In this document: piece by piece, positions 9,837 through 17,905 of the stretch
Numbering within the stretch: position 1 is the stretch's first letter
How the letters are laid out: every line of letters begins with the position of its first letter
Assembly (NCBI RefSeq): GCF_001611975.1
Contig: NZ_CP014525.1
Location: 798,001 to 862,000, forward strand
Direction: 5' to 3'
Source: Haematospirillum jordaniae
Lineage (GTDB): Bacteria > Pseudomonadota > Alphaproteobacteria > Rhodospirillales > Rhodospirillaceae
DNA: 64,000 bases
The notes under the pieces: model-generated
The model's database searches: none
What the model was told of the DNA's origin: nothing
What the model saw: only the letters and a program-made list of their open reading frames with translations
Translations under genes and position numbers: made by a program

Positions 9837-9875
9837 CTGTCACACAAAGAGCAAGCCATGCCCAGCGTGTGACAG
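9837..9875. other. Inverted repeat between fur and olsB
   Basis: CTGTCACAC at 9837-9845 is the exact reverse complement of GTGTGACAG at 9867-9875, with a 21-base loop. On the plus strand a T-run follows at about 9881-9886, but no plus-strand gene ends here. It could be an operator upstream of olsB, or an RNA hairpin after fur. Confidence 0.3.
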
Positions 9876-9896
9876 GGCATCTTTTTCAGTTCAGGC

Positions 9897-10334
9897 TTAC
9901 GTTTCCGGATCGTCCAGGGGGACGCCGTACAGCTCAAGTCTCTGCCCTACCAGGCGATAGCCAAGTTTCTCGGCAATACATCTTTGCAGTTCCTCGATGT
10001 ATTCATTATGGAATTCTAAAACCTGACCTGATTTCAGGTCAATCAGATGATCGTGATGTTCATCCTGTATTTTCTCGTAACGGGCCCGGCGGCCACCAAA
10101 GTCACGGCGTGCCAAGATCTGTTCTTTTTGAAGCAGGCGTACGGTCCGATACACGGTTGCAATGGAAATCTTGGGGTTGATGGCTGTCGCCCGGCAGTGT
10201 ACTTCCACGACATTCGGATGGTCTGTAGCATCAGAAAGAACCTTGGCGATGACCCGGCGCTGGTCGGTCATCTTCATTCCTTTGTCGATACACATTTGTT
10301 CAATGCGGGAAATCGGCAGGAAGTCTTTGTCCAT
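9897..10334 (-). CDS. fur: Fur-family iron-responsive repressor
   Basis: The protein has 145 residues: a winged-helix DNA-binding half (about 10-85, with the ISIATVYRTV recognition helix) and a metal-binding dimerisation half starting at the HHDH motif (93-96). It carries the DFGGRRARYE strand typical of alphaproteobacterial Fur/Mur proteins and lacks the C-terminal CxxC structural zinc pairs of other Fur members. It should repress iron-uptake genes with Fe(II); in some alphaproteobacteria the orthologue responds to manganese (Mur). A perfect 16-bp palindrome sits about 115 bp upstream. mucR lies upstream on the same strand, separated by a hairpin. Confidence 0.88.
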   Translation of the reverse strand: MDKDFLPISRIEQMCIDKGMKMTDQRRVIAKVLSDATDHPNVVEVHCRATAINPKISIATVYRTVRLLQKEQILARRDFGGRRARYEKIQDEHHDHLIDLKSGQVLEFHNEYIEELQRCIAEKLGYRLVGQRLELYGVPLDDPET

Positions 10335-10447
10335 GGTCTTGTCCCTTATGTGTTGAGTGGATAGGGTGGACGGTCCATTGTGCTTGTTGTATCAGGGTTA
10401 GGTTGCTGACTTCGGGCAGCGTCTGTTGCCGAGTGTACCGTGTTCCA

Positions 10448-10463
10448 TCATGTGCGCACATGA
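10448..10463. promoter_or_regulatory. Perfect 16-bp palindrome upstream of fur
   Basis: TCATGTGCGCACATGA equals its own reverse complement over all 16 bases. It lies between the mucR hairpin and the fur start, where an operator would be expected. It does not resemble the AT-rich Fur box. The binding factor is unknown. Confidence 0.4.
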
Positions 10464-10484
10464 CTTGTGCCGTCTTGCTCCAGC

Positions 10485-10520
10485 ACAAAGCGCCACGACC
10501 GCTGGCACGTGGCGCTTTGT
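10485..10520 (-). terminator. Strong hairpin downstream of mucR
   Basis: A 13-bp perfect stem, ACAAAGCGCCACG (10485-10497) with CGTGGCGCTTTGT (10508-10520), encloses a ten-base loop 20 bp after the mucR stop. The stem is strong but no U-tract follows on the minus strand. It may still end mucR transcription or protect its 3' end. Confidence 0.5.
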
Positions 10521-10540
10521 ATCAGCAGTCCCGCCTGTTA

Positions 10541-10957
10541 TCAGCGCTTTGTCCGCCGCCGCGACTTTGTGCCAAGGCCAATTTTCTTGGCAAGTGTCGA
10601 GCGGTGGTTTGCATAATTGGGTGCGACCATCGGGTAGTCAGCGGCAAGCCCCCAACGATCACGATACTCTTCCGGGGTCATGTTGTAGGCTGTCTTCAGA
10701 TGACGTTTGAGCATCTTCAGCTTCTTGCCATCTTCTAGGCAGATGATGTACTCCGGTGTCACCGACTTCTTGACAGGGACAGCAGGTTGCGGGCGCTCTG
10801 GCTCGACCAGTGGTGCCCCCAAGGACGTCAGGGCACGGTGCACTTCGGAAATCAGGAGCGGCAGTTCATTGGTCTGAACGCTGTTGTTCCCCACGTGAGC
10901 TGCAACAATTTCGACCGTCAGTGCCAGCACTTCCTTGTCGGTGATTTGTTCGTCCAT
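10541..10957 (-). CDS. mucR: MucR/Ros-family transcriptional regulator
   Basis: The protein has 138 residues. It ends in the conserved MucR block (PEYIICLEDGKK, MLKRHL, TPEEYRDRWGL, DYPMVAPNYA). Family members bind AT-rich DNA as oligomers and control exopolysaccharide, motility and host-related genes. The zinc finger looks incomplete: Cys73 and His86 are present, but Asp76 replaces the second Cys and Ala90/Tyr91 replace the second His. I chose the ATG at 10957, behind GAGGA, over an upstream GTG-like extension. A good sigma-70 promoter stands about 40 bp upstream. Confidence 0.9.
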   Translation of the reverse strand: MDEQITDKEVLALTVEIVAAHVGNNSVQTNELPLLISEVHRALTSLGAPLVEPERPQPAVPVKKSVTPEYIICLEDGKKLKMLKRHLKTAYNMTPEEYRDRWGLAADYPMVAPNYANHRSTLAKKIGLGTKSRRRTKR

Positions 10958-10993
10958 AAAAACACATCCTCGTGTTTGCGCTATTTTTCCCGC

Positions 10994-11022
10994 TGTATAT
11001 TCTGGTGCCGGAAGTTTAGCAA
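10994..11022 (-). promoter_or_regulatory. Predicted sigma-70 promoter of mucR
   Basis: On the minus strand TTGCTA (11017-11022) and TATACA (10994-10999) are separated by exactly 17 bp. The mucR start codon lies about 37 bp downstream of the -10 element, giving a short leader with the GAGGA ribosome site. Confidence 0.55.
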
Positions 11023-11054
11023 CACACAAAAACTAAATAAAGTGAGTGTATGGT

Positions 11055-11306
11055 ATGAATGTGGATAAAAAAGATCACTTTATCGATATAGCAGGAGAGG
11101 TTTGTCCATTTACGTTTGTGAAGATCAAGATTCTTCTAGATAAGGTGGAGAGAGGTTCTACAGTCCGTGTTCGTCTTTCCGGGGCGGATTCGATAAAGAA
11201 TGTCCCGGCTTCTGTACGATCAGAAGGGCATCTTATTCTTTCATGTCACCCTGAGAATATAGGGGATCCTTATGGCCCCCATATTCTGACCATCGAAAAG
11301 CAATAA
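11055..11306 (+). CDS. TusA/SirA-like sulfur-carrier family protein
   Basis: A small protein of about 83 residues with the single conserved Cys-Pro pair of the TusA fold (EVCPFTFVK, Cys17-Pro18). In TusA that Cys carries persulfide sulfur for tRNA thiolation or sulfur trafficking. The second Pro of the classical CPxP motif is Thr here, so this is the divergent EVCPFTFVK subgroup found in alphaproteobacteria, whose partner is not established. ATG 11055 is preferred over GTG 11046; neither has a strong Shine-Dalgarno. It is divergent from mucR and not clearly in an operon. Confidence 0.75.
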   Translation: MNVDKKDHFIDIAGEVCPFTFVKIKILLDKVERGSTVRVRLSGADSIKNVPASVRSEGHLILSCHPENIGDPYGPHILTIEKQ

Positions 11307-11320
11307 TATTGAATGCCTTG

Positions 11321-12373
11321 TTAGTATGGTGTTGCTTCTTTTGCTTCCGGATTTATTGCAGGTGACCAAGGGATATCTGGAATGTGGGAAATCTTGAAAG
11401 AGCCGACACGCAGGGTATTGTCCTGCAGAGTCAGAGGAATAACCGGGTTGCCGGGTTTATTGTGGCTCATCGCTGTTAGAACCATACTCAGAATGGCGGC
11501 CTCTGATGGTTTCAGGATGCCTTGCCCCAAGAGAATGCCGGGTAATTCCCGTGTGCCATGAATCTCGGCTGTTACAGCGGCTTCGGGTTGTAGTCTTTTA
11601 TCCAAGGCCAAGGTGCCGCGGATGTTGGCGCTGGCATGTTTGTATTGCAGGCCGATACGCTTGATCTCCACTGTTCCGCCGTGTTGTCTCCAGCCATCCA
11701 GGCGGTCTTTCCAGGTCCCGGACTTTGGAAGAATACCGAACAGCTCAAGGTTAATGGCTGCGCCTTCCGGTATTGCAGCATGGCTTCGACCATTTTGGTC
11801 CTGGACATCAAGTTGGTCTAGGGTAAGAGAGATTTGCCCCAAGGCAGGCTTCTGGGCACTCTTTTCCTCTGGTTCTATATGGGCCGACAGTTTCACAAGA
11901 TCGGCCTTGATCAAGGGGACTGCCTTGCCCCCGTCCAGAACAACATGGCGCAGTTCATGGTGTAAGCCCGTCAGCGTTCCTGATGCAGTGATATTGACAG
12001 CCAGAACGGAGTCCATAGCCCGGAAGTGGTATTTCTCTCCGGATGGCACGATAATACTTATGGGGCCTGATGTTCGTATTTCAGGCGAGAAGAGGGCCCA
12101 TGGCCGCACGTGGACTTGCATTTGATCCAAGGCAACATGGAAGCCGGAGCTGTGACCAATCTCAACCTTACCGGCATCAATCGTCATGATTCCGGGGAAG
12201 CCGGACAGGGTTATGGGTATCGATGAAAGAGTCCAACCTGCTTCGGGAAGCTGGCTTTGTGTTTCATTCCATGCCCGGGTGATCACAGAAGCTGCAAGAA
12301 ACCAGCAGGCAGCATACAGCCCGGTAAGGCATGTGAGCACAATGGCTGTTATCGTAATGAAACGCTTTGTCAT
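11321..12373 (-). CDS. DUF2125 family membrane-anchored protein
   Basis: The protein has 350 residues. An N-terminal hydrophobic segment (about 5-30, FITITAIVLTCLTGLYAACW) should be a signal anchor, leaving a mostly beta-rich body in the periplasm. The pattern GWTLSSIPITLSGFPG and the later VALDQMQVHVRPW-like block match the DUF2125 family common in alphaproteobacteria. No biochemical role is established. It follows pabB on the same strand with a 41-bp gap, so co-transcription is plausible although a functional link to folate is not obvious. Confidence 0.78.
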   Translation of the reverse strand: MTKRFITITAIVLTCLTGLYAACWFLAASVITRAWNETQSQLPEAGWTLSSIPITLSGFPGIMTIDAGKVEIGHSSGFHVALDQMQVHVRPWALFSPEIRTSGPISIIVPSGEKYHFRAMDSVLAVNITASGTLTGLHHELRHVVLDGGKAVPLIKADLVKLSAHIEPEEKSAQKPALGQISLTLDQLDVQDQNGRSHAAIPEGAAINLELFGILPKSGTWKDRLDGWRQHGGTVEIKRIGLQYKHASANIRGTLALDKRLQPEAAVTAEIHGTRELPGILLGQGILKPSEAAILSMVLTAMSHNKPGNPVIPLTLQDNTLRVGSFKISHIPDIPWSPAINPEAKEATPY

Positions 12374-12414
12374 TCCGGTTTTTCCGCTTGTTCTGATATC
12401 CGGGGTATGATTGT

Positions 12415-13740
12415 TCAGGGTGCTGTTCCAGCTGCGGCCTGTAACAACGGCGCGACTTTTGTTCGTGCCTCCTCAACTTCATCGGCGGGGCTGGAATCTG
12501 CGACAATACCTCCACCGGCTTGTGCTACCAGCCGTCCGGTGCGTCCGGCGACCAAGGTCCGTATTACAATTGAGCTGTCCATGGATCCGTCAGCTCCGAT
12601 CCAGAAGATGCTGCCACAGTATGGGCCGCGCCGCCCTGGTTCCAGGGTGTTGATAATTTCCATGGCCCGTATTTTCGGTGCGCCGGTAATGGACCCACCC
12701 GGGAAGGTGGCTTTCAGCAGGGAAATGGCATTCTCACCCTTTCTCAGGTGCCCGCGCACGACCGAGACCAGATGGTGGACGCTGGCGAACGTTTCTGGCC
12801 CGTTCAGGACCGGAACTTTCACGCTGCCGGTCTGGCAGACGCGCGATAGATCGTTGCGCATAAGGTCAACAATCATCAGATTTTCGGCCTGATCTTTCTT
12901 GCTGTTGATCAGTTCATCTAGCAATGCTCTGTCTTCTAGGGGTGTTTGTCCACGTTTGCGGGTCCCCTTGATGGGGCGTGTTTCAACCGTGCCATTCGCC
13001 CCAACTTTCAGGAAGCGTTCCGGTGATGCAGACAATACAGTTGCCCCGCCGAAGTGCGCAAAGGCAGCAAACGGGGCTGGCGATGCCTGCCTCAGGCGGC
13101 GGTAGAGGTCAAAAATGGGGAAGCGATCCGGAAGCTGACCTAGGAAGCGACGGGTCCAGTTGGCTTGGAAAATATCGCCGGCCCGGATGAATTCTATAAC
13201 TTTCGCAATGGCTTGTGCTGCTTCTTTGTCATCTTGCTCAGGGTAAAGCGGTATGCTGTCGGTTCGTGGTGGGGGCAGGGGTGTGGTTCCCGCTGTATCA
13301 AGAAGTCTCTTGGCCGTGTCCTTGCCGTCCGGTGTGTGGGTGAGGAAGGCTCTGCGACAGCTGGTATCGAAAACAAGAGCAGCCTTGTACACGCCAAACG
13401 CCATTTCTGGCACGTTGATGTCATCGGCTTTCGGGGCAGGTAATGTTTCCAGATGCCGCCCGGCTTCATAGCTGATCCAGCCAATAAGCCCGCCATGGAA
13501 GGGCGGGGTATCGGGATGCTTGGGCAGGGAAGGCTCCTGCATCGCTTGTATGGCTTGTTCCAGTGCATCGAACGGATTGGACGGATCTATAACCAGCTTT
13601 TTTGGGTAGGCCGCCAGAATTGTCCAGCGCCCGCGTCCGCCGGCTTCTGCTGCGGAGTCAAGAAGAACGGCGCCCTCCTGCCCCGACAGGGGGGCAAAAG
13701 CGGTCAGCGGGTCTCGCCATGGAATTTCGTGTGCTGTCAT
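12415..13740 (-). CDS. pabB: Aminodeoxychorismate synthase component I
   Basis: The protein has 441 residues. It belongs to the chorismate-binding family with PIKGTRKRG (PabB-type catalytic Lys), SASPERFL, LMIVDLMRNDLSRVC, and the C-terminal FPGGSITGAPKIRAMEII block. PabB aminates chorismate to 4-amino-4-deoxychorismate for folate synthesis, using ammonia from a PabA amidotransferase that is not encoded in this window. Length fits PabB alone, without the PabC lyase fusion seen in some bacteria. Anthranilate synthase TrpE is the main alternative; the PIKGT motif favours PabB. Confidence 0.9.
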   Translation of the reverse strand: MTAHEIPWRDPLTAFAPLSGQEGAVLLDSAAEAGGRGRWTILAAYPKKLVIDPSNPFDALEQAIQAMQEPSLPKHPDTPPFHGGLIGWISYEAGRHLETLPAPKADDINVPEMAFGVYKAALVFDTSCRRAFLTHTPDGKDTAKRLLDTAGTTPLPPPRTDSIPLYPEQDDKEAAQAIAKVIEFIRAGDIFQANWTRRFLGQLPDRFPIFDLYRRLRQASPAPFAAFAHFGGATVLSASPERFLKVGANGTVETRPIKGTRKRGQTPLEDRALLDELINSKKDQAENLMIVDLMRNDLSRVCQTGSVKVPVLNGPETFASVHHLVSVVRGHLRKGENAISLLKATFPGGSITGAPKIRAMEIINTLEPGRRGPYCGSIFWIGADGSMDSSIVIRTLVAGRTGRLVAQAGGGIVADSSPADEVEEARTKVAPLLQAAAGTAP

Positions 13741-13793
13741 GGTGAGAGGGTATAGTCTCTTCCACCATGGAAGGCGAGCCCTGCGTTATGGAA

Positions 13794-14774
13794 TCAGGAC
13801 GGCAGAACCCGGTCTGGCGGGCAATGCCCGTCGCTGAAGGCGCGGATGTTGCACAGAACCTTTTCTCCCATCGCAATGCGTCCCTCCACGGTTGATGATC
13901 CCATGTGGGGCAGCAGGATGACGTTCTCAAGGTTTCGCAGTTTTGGATTTATGTTCGGTTCATTCTCGAAAACGTCCAGTCCCGCCCCTGCCAGTTCCTG
14001 TCGTTGCAGCATGGTGACAAGGGCTTCTTCGTCAACAATATTACCCCGGGCGGTGTTGATGACGCAGACGTGGTCCCGCAATAACCTCAGTCGCCGTGCA
14101 CACAGAAGGTGATAGGTGGCAGGTGTCTGTGGGCAATGGACGCTGAGAATATCAATACGGGCCAGCATCTGATCTAGGCTTTGCCACCATGTTGCTTCCA
14201 GCTCGGCTTCGATATCGGGGTGCAGGCGGTTACGGTTGTGATAGTGGATGGTCATGTCAAAGCTTCGCGCCCGCCGGGCGACGGCTTGCCCTATGCGTCC
14301 CATGCCAATAATACCCAGCCGTTTGCCGGATATGCGACTGCCCAGCATGTGGGTAGGGCTCCACCCTGTCCAGTGCCCGGAACGGGCCAGGCGTTCGCCC
14401 TCTGCTAGGCGCCGGGGAACGGCCAAGATCAATGCCATGGTCATGTCAGCCGTATCATTGGTCAGAACGTCTGGGGTATTGGTGACAACGATTCCCCGTT
14501 CATGTGCCGTGCCAAGGTCAATGTGATCAGTTCCGTTCCCAAAGCTGGCAATCAATCGGAGCCGGCTGCCTGATTGTTCCAGGATTGTCTTGTCCAGGCG
14601 GTCTGTTACCGTCGGGACCAAGACATCTGCCTCTTTCACGGCTGTGATCAGCTGATCGTGCCCAAGGGGGGTGTCGTTTATATTCAGGCGACAGTCAAAA
14701 AGTTCCATCATGCGGGTTTCGATGACATCCGGCAGGCGGCGTGTTACGATCACCAGCGGTTTTTTTGCTGCCAT
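13794..14774 (-). CDS. D-2-hydroxyacid dehydrogenase, glyoxylate/hydroxypyruvate reductase type
   Basis: About 326 residues. The NAD(P)-binding motif GMGRIGQAVARRA lies in the central Rossmann domain, followed by the catalytic triad of the family: Arg in NTARGNIVDE, Glu in DVFENEPNINP and His in LLPHMGSST. It should reduce 2-oxoacids such as glyoxylate or hydroxypyruvate to D-2-hydroxyacids in the cytosol; the exact substrate cannot be read. The ATG at 14774 has GGAG nine bases upstream and is preferred to a nine-residue longer form. It lies upstream of pabB on the same strand. Confidence 0.88.
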   Translation of the reverse strand: MAAKKPLVIVTRRLPDVIETRMMELFDCRLNINDTPLGHDQLITAVKEADVLVPTVTDRLDKTILEQSGSRLRLIASFGNGTDHIDLGTAHERGIVVTNTPDVLTNDTADMTMALILAVPRRLAEGERLARSGHWTGWSPTHMLGSRISGKRLGIIGMGRIGQAVARRARSFDMTIHYHNRNRLHPDIEAELEATWWQSLDQMLARIDILSVHCPQTPATYHLLCARRLRLLRDHVCVINTARGNIVDEEALVTMLQRQELAGAGLDVFENEPNINPKLRNLENVILLPHMGSSTVEGRIAMGEKVLCNIRAFSDGHCPPDRVLPS

Positions 14775-14999
14775 CAAGGGGACTCCGACTATACATCGCA
14801 AGATGATAATCCGGTACCACTGCTACCTTGGTTTGTCCATGCCTTCCGGGTCGTCCTGTCGAGTGTGTCTTGAAAAACGCGCAGGAGCCTGTATTGAAGT
14901 GGAATAAGTCAGGCTTGCATCGGTGTTCCTGTGGCCAGAAAATGTGGGTCCATGTGCGCTGTTCGGCGCTTCTTGCTGCTGCGGCCAAAGGTATGAGGT

Positions 15000-15542
15000 G
15001 TGCGACTCTCCGTGCGACGACTGTTTCTTCTCCGTTTTATTCCGTTATCTCTTGCTGCCTTCTGTATTCTTTGGGGCGGCATGTTGCTTTATGCGGGGGT
15101 GGCTTTTGCGGCTTCACCCAGCGGGGTCCTTCCCTTGCCGCGCTTTGTTTCCCTGCGTGCGGACCAAGTGAACATGCGGGCTGGTCCTGGCGCCCGCTAT
15201 CCGGTCGACTGGGTTTATATGCGGCGGGATTTACCTGTGGAAGTCATTGCCGAGTATGAAACTTGGCGCAAGATCCGCGATCCGGATGGTACGGAAGGGT
15301 GGGTGCACCAGAGCATGCTGGCCGGGCGACGAATGGCCGTGGTTCGCGGTCGGAAAGCTATGCTGCGCCGCACGGCAGATGATAGCTCTTCTGCTGCGGC
15401 CTGGCTGGACCCCGGTGTTGTTTTGCGCCTGCACCAGTGCCCGCCGGGTAGCGAGTATTGCCGAGTCGAGGTTGAAGGGTATCAGGGATGGTTGCGCCGT
15501 GGTGAAATCTGGGGAATTTACAAAGGTGAGATTGTTGACTGA
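15000..15542 (+). CDS. Exported SH3-domain protein
   Basis: The protein has 180 residues from a GTG start. Residues 5-38 form a signal peptide or anchor (Arg-rich start, long hydrophobic core, AFA cleavage-like site). Two bacterial SH3-like modules follow: about 50-105 (NMRAGPGARYPVDWVY, IRDPDGTEGWVHQSML) and about 110-175 (MLRRTADDSS, GWLRRGEIWGIY). Such periplasmic SH3 proteins (DUF1058/SH3_4 type) are common in alphaproteobacteria and are thought to bind peptidoglycan or envelope partners. The Shine-Dalgarno is weak; a second GTG lies four codons in. A rho-independent terminator follows. Confidence 0.82.
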   Translation: MRLSVRRLFLLRFIPLSLAAFCILWGGMLLYAGVAFAASPSGVLPLPRFVSLRADQVNMRAGPGARYPVDWVYMRRDLPVEVIAEYETWRKIRDPDGTEGWVHQSMLAGRRMAVVRGRKAMLRRTADDSSSAAAWLDPGVVLRLHQCPPGSEYCRVEVEGYQGWLRRGEIWGIYKGEIVD

Positions 15543-15649
15543 GGTGAAGGGCCTTCGCAGGCTGTAAGGTAGCTCTTGCCTTCGCCTGTGAAGCGGTGTA
15601 CAACCCACCGATGACATTCTCTGGTTTGTCCTGTCCGGGACTTTCGAGG

Positions 15650-15672
15650 GTGGGCCAGTGGCCCACTTTTTT
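15650..15672 (+). terminator. Rho-independent terminator after the SH3 gene
   Basis: GTGGGCC (15650-15656), loop AGT, GGCCCAC (15660-15666), then six T (15667-15672). This is a classical terminator. It separates the SH3 gene from the rimP-nusA operon, whose promoter should lie between it and 15761. Confidence 0.85.
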
Positions 15673-15760
15673 GTTATGTGGATCAAGGGTTCCCGGGCGG
15701 CTCAGACTACCTTGTAGCATGTCTGGTCTTGATATTTTATTGGGGTGTTTGGGTACCGGT

Positions 15761-16258
15761 ATGGATCTTGCCGAGCGATTGGTTGGTATTGTAGGACCAA
15801 CCCTTGACAATATGGGATATGAGCTGGTGCGGGTTCTTATACAGGGAACGCGGCGCCAGACTGTGCAGGTTATGGCAGAGCGCCGGGATTCGGTTCCCAT
15901 GACGGTGGAAGACTGTGCGGATATCAGCCGCGCCCTGTCCGCCGTCTTGGACGTGGAAGATCCTGTTGCCGGGGCCTATAACCTTGAGGTCAGCTCGCCG
16001 GGCATTGACCGTCCCTTGACGCGTGCCAAGGATTATGAAGTCTGGGCCGGCTTTGACATCAAGCTGGAGACGCGTCAGCTGCTGGATGGGCGCAAGCGCT
16101 TTTCCGGTCGCCTTCTTGGCCTAGATCCTGATGGGAATATTCGGATACAAGGCGACGAGGGGGCTTGGTTGGTGCCGCTGGATGCGGTCTGGAAGGCCAA
16201 GCTTGTCCTGACTGATGAGTTGATAGAATTTGTGACCCGCCAGGAGGCGGAGCACTGA
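15761..16258 (+). CDS. rimP: Ribosome maturation factor RimP
   Basis: About 165 residues from ATG 15761, which begins MDLAERLVGIVGPTLDNMGYELV as in homologues. The N-terminal domain has the SRALSAVLDVEDPV and YNLEVSSPGIDRPL blocks; the C-terminal part is the SH3-like barrel (FSGRLLGLDPDGNIRI). RimP assists 30S subunit assembly. Longer in-frame readings to 15596 run through the terminator and are not credible. It is the first gene of the rimP-nusA-infB cluster. Confidence 0.93.
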   Translation: MDLAERLVGIVGPTLDNMGYELVRVLIQGTRRQTVQVMAERRDSVPMTVEDCADISRALSAVLDVEDPVAGAYNLEVSSPGIDRPLTRAKDYEVWAGFDIKLETRQLLDGRKRFSGRLLGLDPDGNIRIQGDEGAWLVPLDAVWKAKLVLTDELIEFVTRQEAEH

Positions 16259-16349
16259 GTAAGGAACAGTGTGTGGCGTGTCGGTTCGCCGGATTTGGTC
16301 TGCACCTGATGTAATACCGCGAAGACAGTAACTCGAGGGCTTGGAAAAG

Positions 16350-17891
16350 ATGGAACGTACTGTTGGCATGGCGCGACCAGAACTGATCATGGTCGCCGAC
16401 AGCGTCGCCCGCGACAAGAGCATTGATCGCGAAGAGGTGTTCATTGCTATGGAGCAGGCCATCCAGAAGGCCGGACGCTCCAAGTATGGTCACGAGCATG
16501 ATATTCGCGCACGTATTGACCGTCGCAATGGGGAGATCAAGCTGGCCCGTTACCTCGAGGTTGTCGAGGACGTCGAAGACGAAAACACGCAGCTTACGGT
16601 TTCCCAGGCGCAGCGCCGGAAGCCGGGAGCTGTTGTCGGTGACTTTATCGTTGATCCTTTGCCGCCGATTGACTTTGGGCGTATTGCCGCCCAGACCGCC
16701 AAGCAGGTTATTGTTCAGAAAGTGCGTGATGCCGAGCGCGACCGTCAGTACAGCGAGTACAAGGACCGTGTAGGCGATGTGGTCAATGGCCTTGTAAAAC
16801 GTGTCGAGTTTGGCAACGTTGTCGTGGACCTGGGGCGCGCTGAGGCTTTGCTGCGTCGTGACGAACTGATCCCGCGCGAGCATTTCAAGAATGGCGATCG
16901 CGTACGTGCCTTTGTGAAGGATGTGCGCCGCGAGCAGAGGGGGCCGCAGATCTTCCTGTCCCGTACCGATGCCGGCTTTATGGCTCAGTTATTTTCGCAG
17001 GAAGTACCTGAAATTTATGACGGTGTCATAGAAATTAAGGCTGTTGCCCGTGATCCTGGATCCCGTGCCAAGATTGCCGTGGTCTCCAGAGACTCGGGTA
17101 TTGATCCGGTTGGTGCGTGCGTTGGTATGCGTGGATCCCGTGTTCAGGCCGTCGTGGCGGAGCTTCAGGGCGAAAAGATTGATATTATTCCGTGGTCTGT
17201 TGATCCCGCCACCTTTGTTGTCAACGCCCTTGCCCCGGCCGAGGTTGCCAAGGTCGTGATCGACGAGGACAGCGGGCGCATGGAAGTTGTGGTGCCTGAC
17301 GAGCAGCTGTCGCTTGCCATTGGGCGTCGTGGCCAGAATGTTCGGCTTGCTTCCCAGTTGTCGGGTTGGGACATTGATATTCTGACGGAGGAAGCGGAAT
17401 CCGAGCGTCGCCAGGAAGAGTTCCGTCGTGTGTCTGGTGCCTTCATGGAAGCTTTGGATGTCGATGATGTCCTGGCCCATTTGCTGGTGACCGAAGGTTT
17501 CGGCTCTGTGGAAGAAGTCGCCTGGGTTGATCTGGAGGAAATAGCCTCGATTGAAGGCCTTGATGCCGATGTTGCCGCTGAGCTGCAGCAGCGTGCCCGT
17601 GAGTTCTTGGAAGAGCGTGATCGGGCTGCGGAAGACGAGCGTCGTGCCTTGGGCGTTTCCGATGAACTGGCCGCGTTTTCTGGTATGACGCCCGCGCTGC
17701 TGGTTTGCCTAGGTCGCAATGATGTAAAGACCATCGATGATCTTGCAGATCTGGCGTCGGACGAGTTGGTCGAGTTCTCTGCTGGTTCCGTTGCCGAGGG
17801 TGATGCCAACCGCATGATCATGGAAGCGCGTGTCCAGGCTGGTTGGTTTGGTGATGAAGATCCCTTTGGCGCTGCCGGGGATGAGGCATAA
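16350..17891 (+). CDS. nusA: Transcription termination/antitermination factor NusA
   Basis: About 513 residues. Domain order: N-terminal RNA polymerase-binding domain (1-130), S1 (about 135-200, GDVVNGLVKRVEFGNVVVDLG), KH1 and KH2 (about 230-350, VGACVGMRGSRVQAV and LSLAIGRRGQNVRLA), and two C-terminal acidic helix-hairpin-helix repeats (about 365-500). NusA modulates pausing, rho-dependent and intrinsic termination and antitermination. I chose ATG 16350; a TTG at 16341 is too close to the GAGGG ribosome site. It lies 91 bp after rimP in the same operon. Confidence 0.96.
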   Translation: MERTVGMARPELIMVADSVARDKSIDREEVFIAMEQAIQKAGRSKYGHEHDIRARIDRRNGEIKLARYLEVVEDVEDENTQLTVSQAQRRKPGAVVGDFIVDPLPPIDFGRIAAQTAKQVIVQKVRDAERDRQYSEYKDRVGDVVNGLVKRVEFGNVVVDLGRAEALLRRDELIPREHFKNGDRVRAFVKDVRREQRGPQIFLSRTDAGFMAQLFSQEVPEIYDGVIEIKAVARDPGSRAKIAVVSRDSGIDPVGACVGMRGSRVQAVVAELQGEKIDIIPWSVDPATFVVNALAPAEVAKVVIDEDSGRMEVVVPDEQLSLAIGRRGQNVRLASQLSGWDIDILTEEAESERRQEEFRRVSGAFMEALDVDDVLAHLLVTEGFGSVEEVAWVDLEEIASIEGLDADVAAELQQRAREFLEERDRAAEDERRALGVSDELAAFSGMTPALLVCLGRNDVKTIDDLADLASDELVEFSAGSVAEGDANRMIMEARVQAGWFGDEDPFGAAGDEA

Positions 17892-17905
17892 GGGAGAGCG
17901 CCCGG

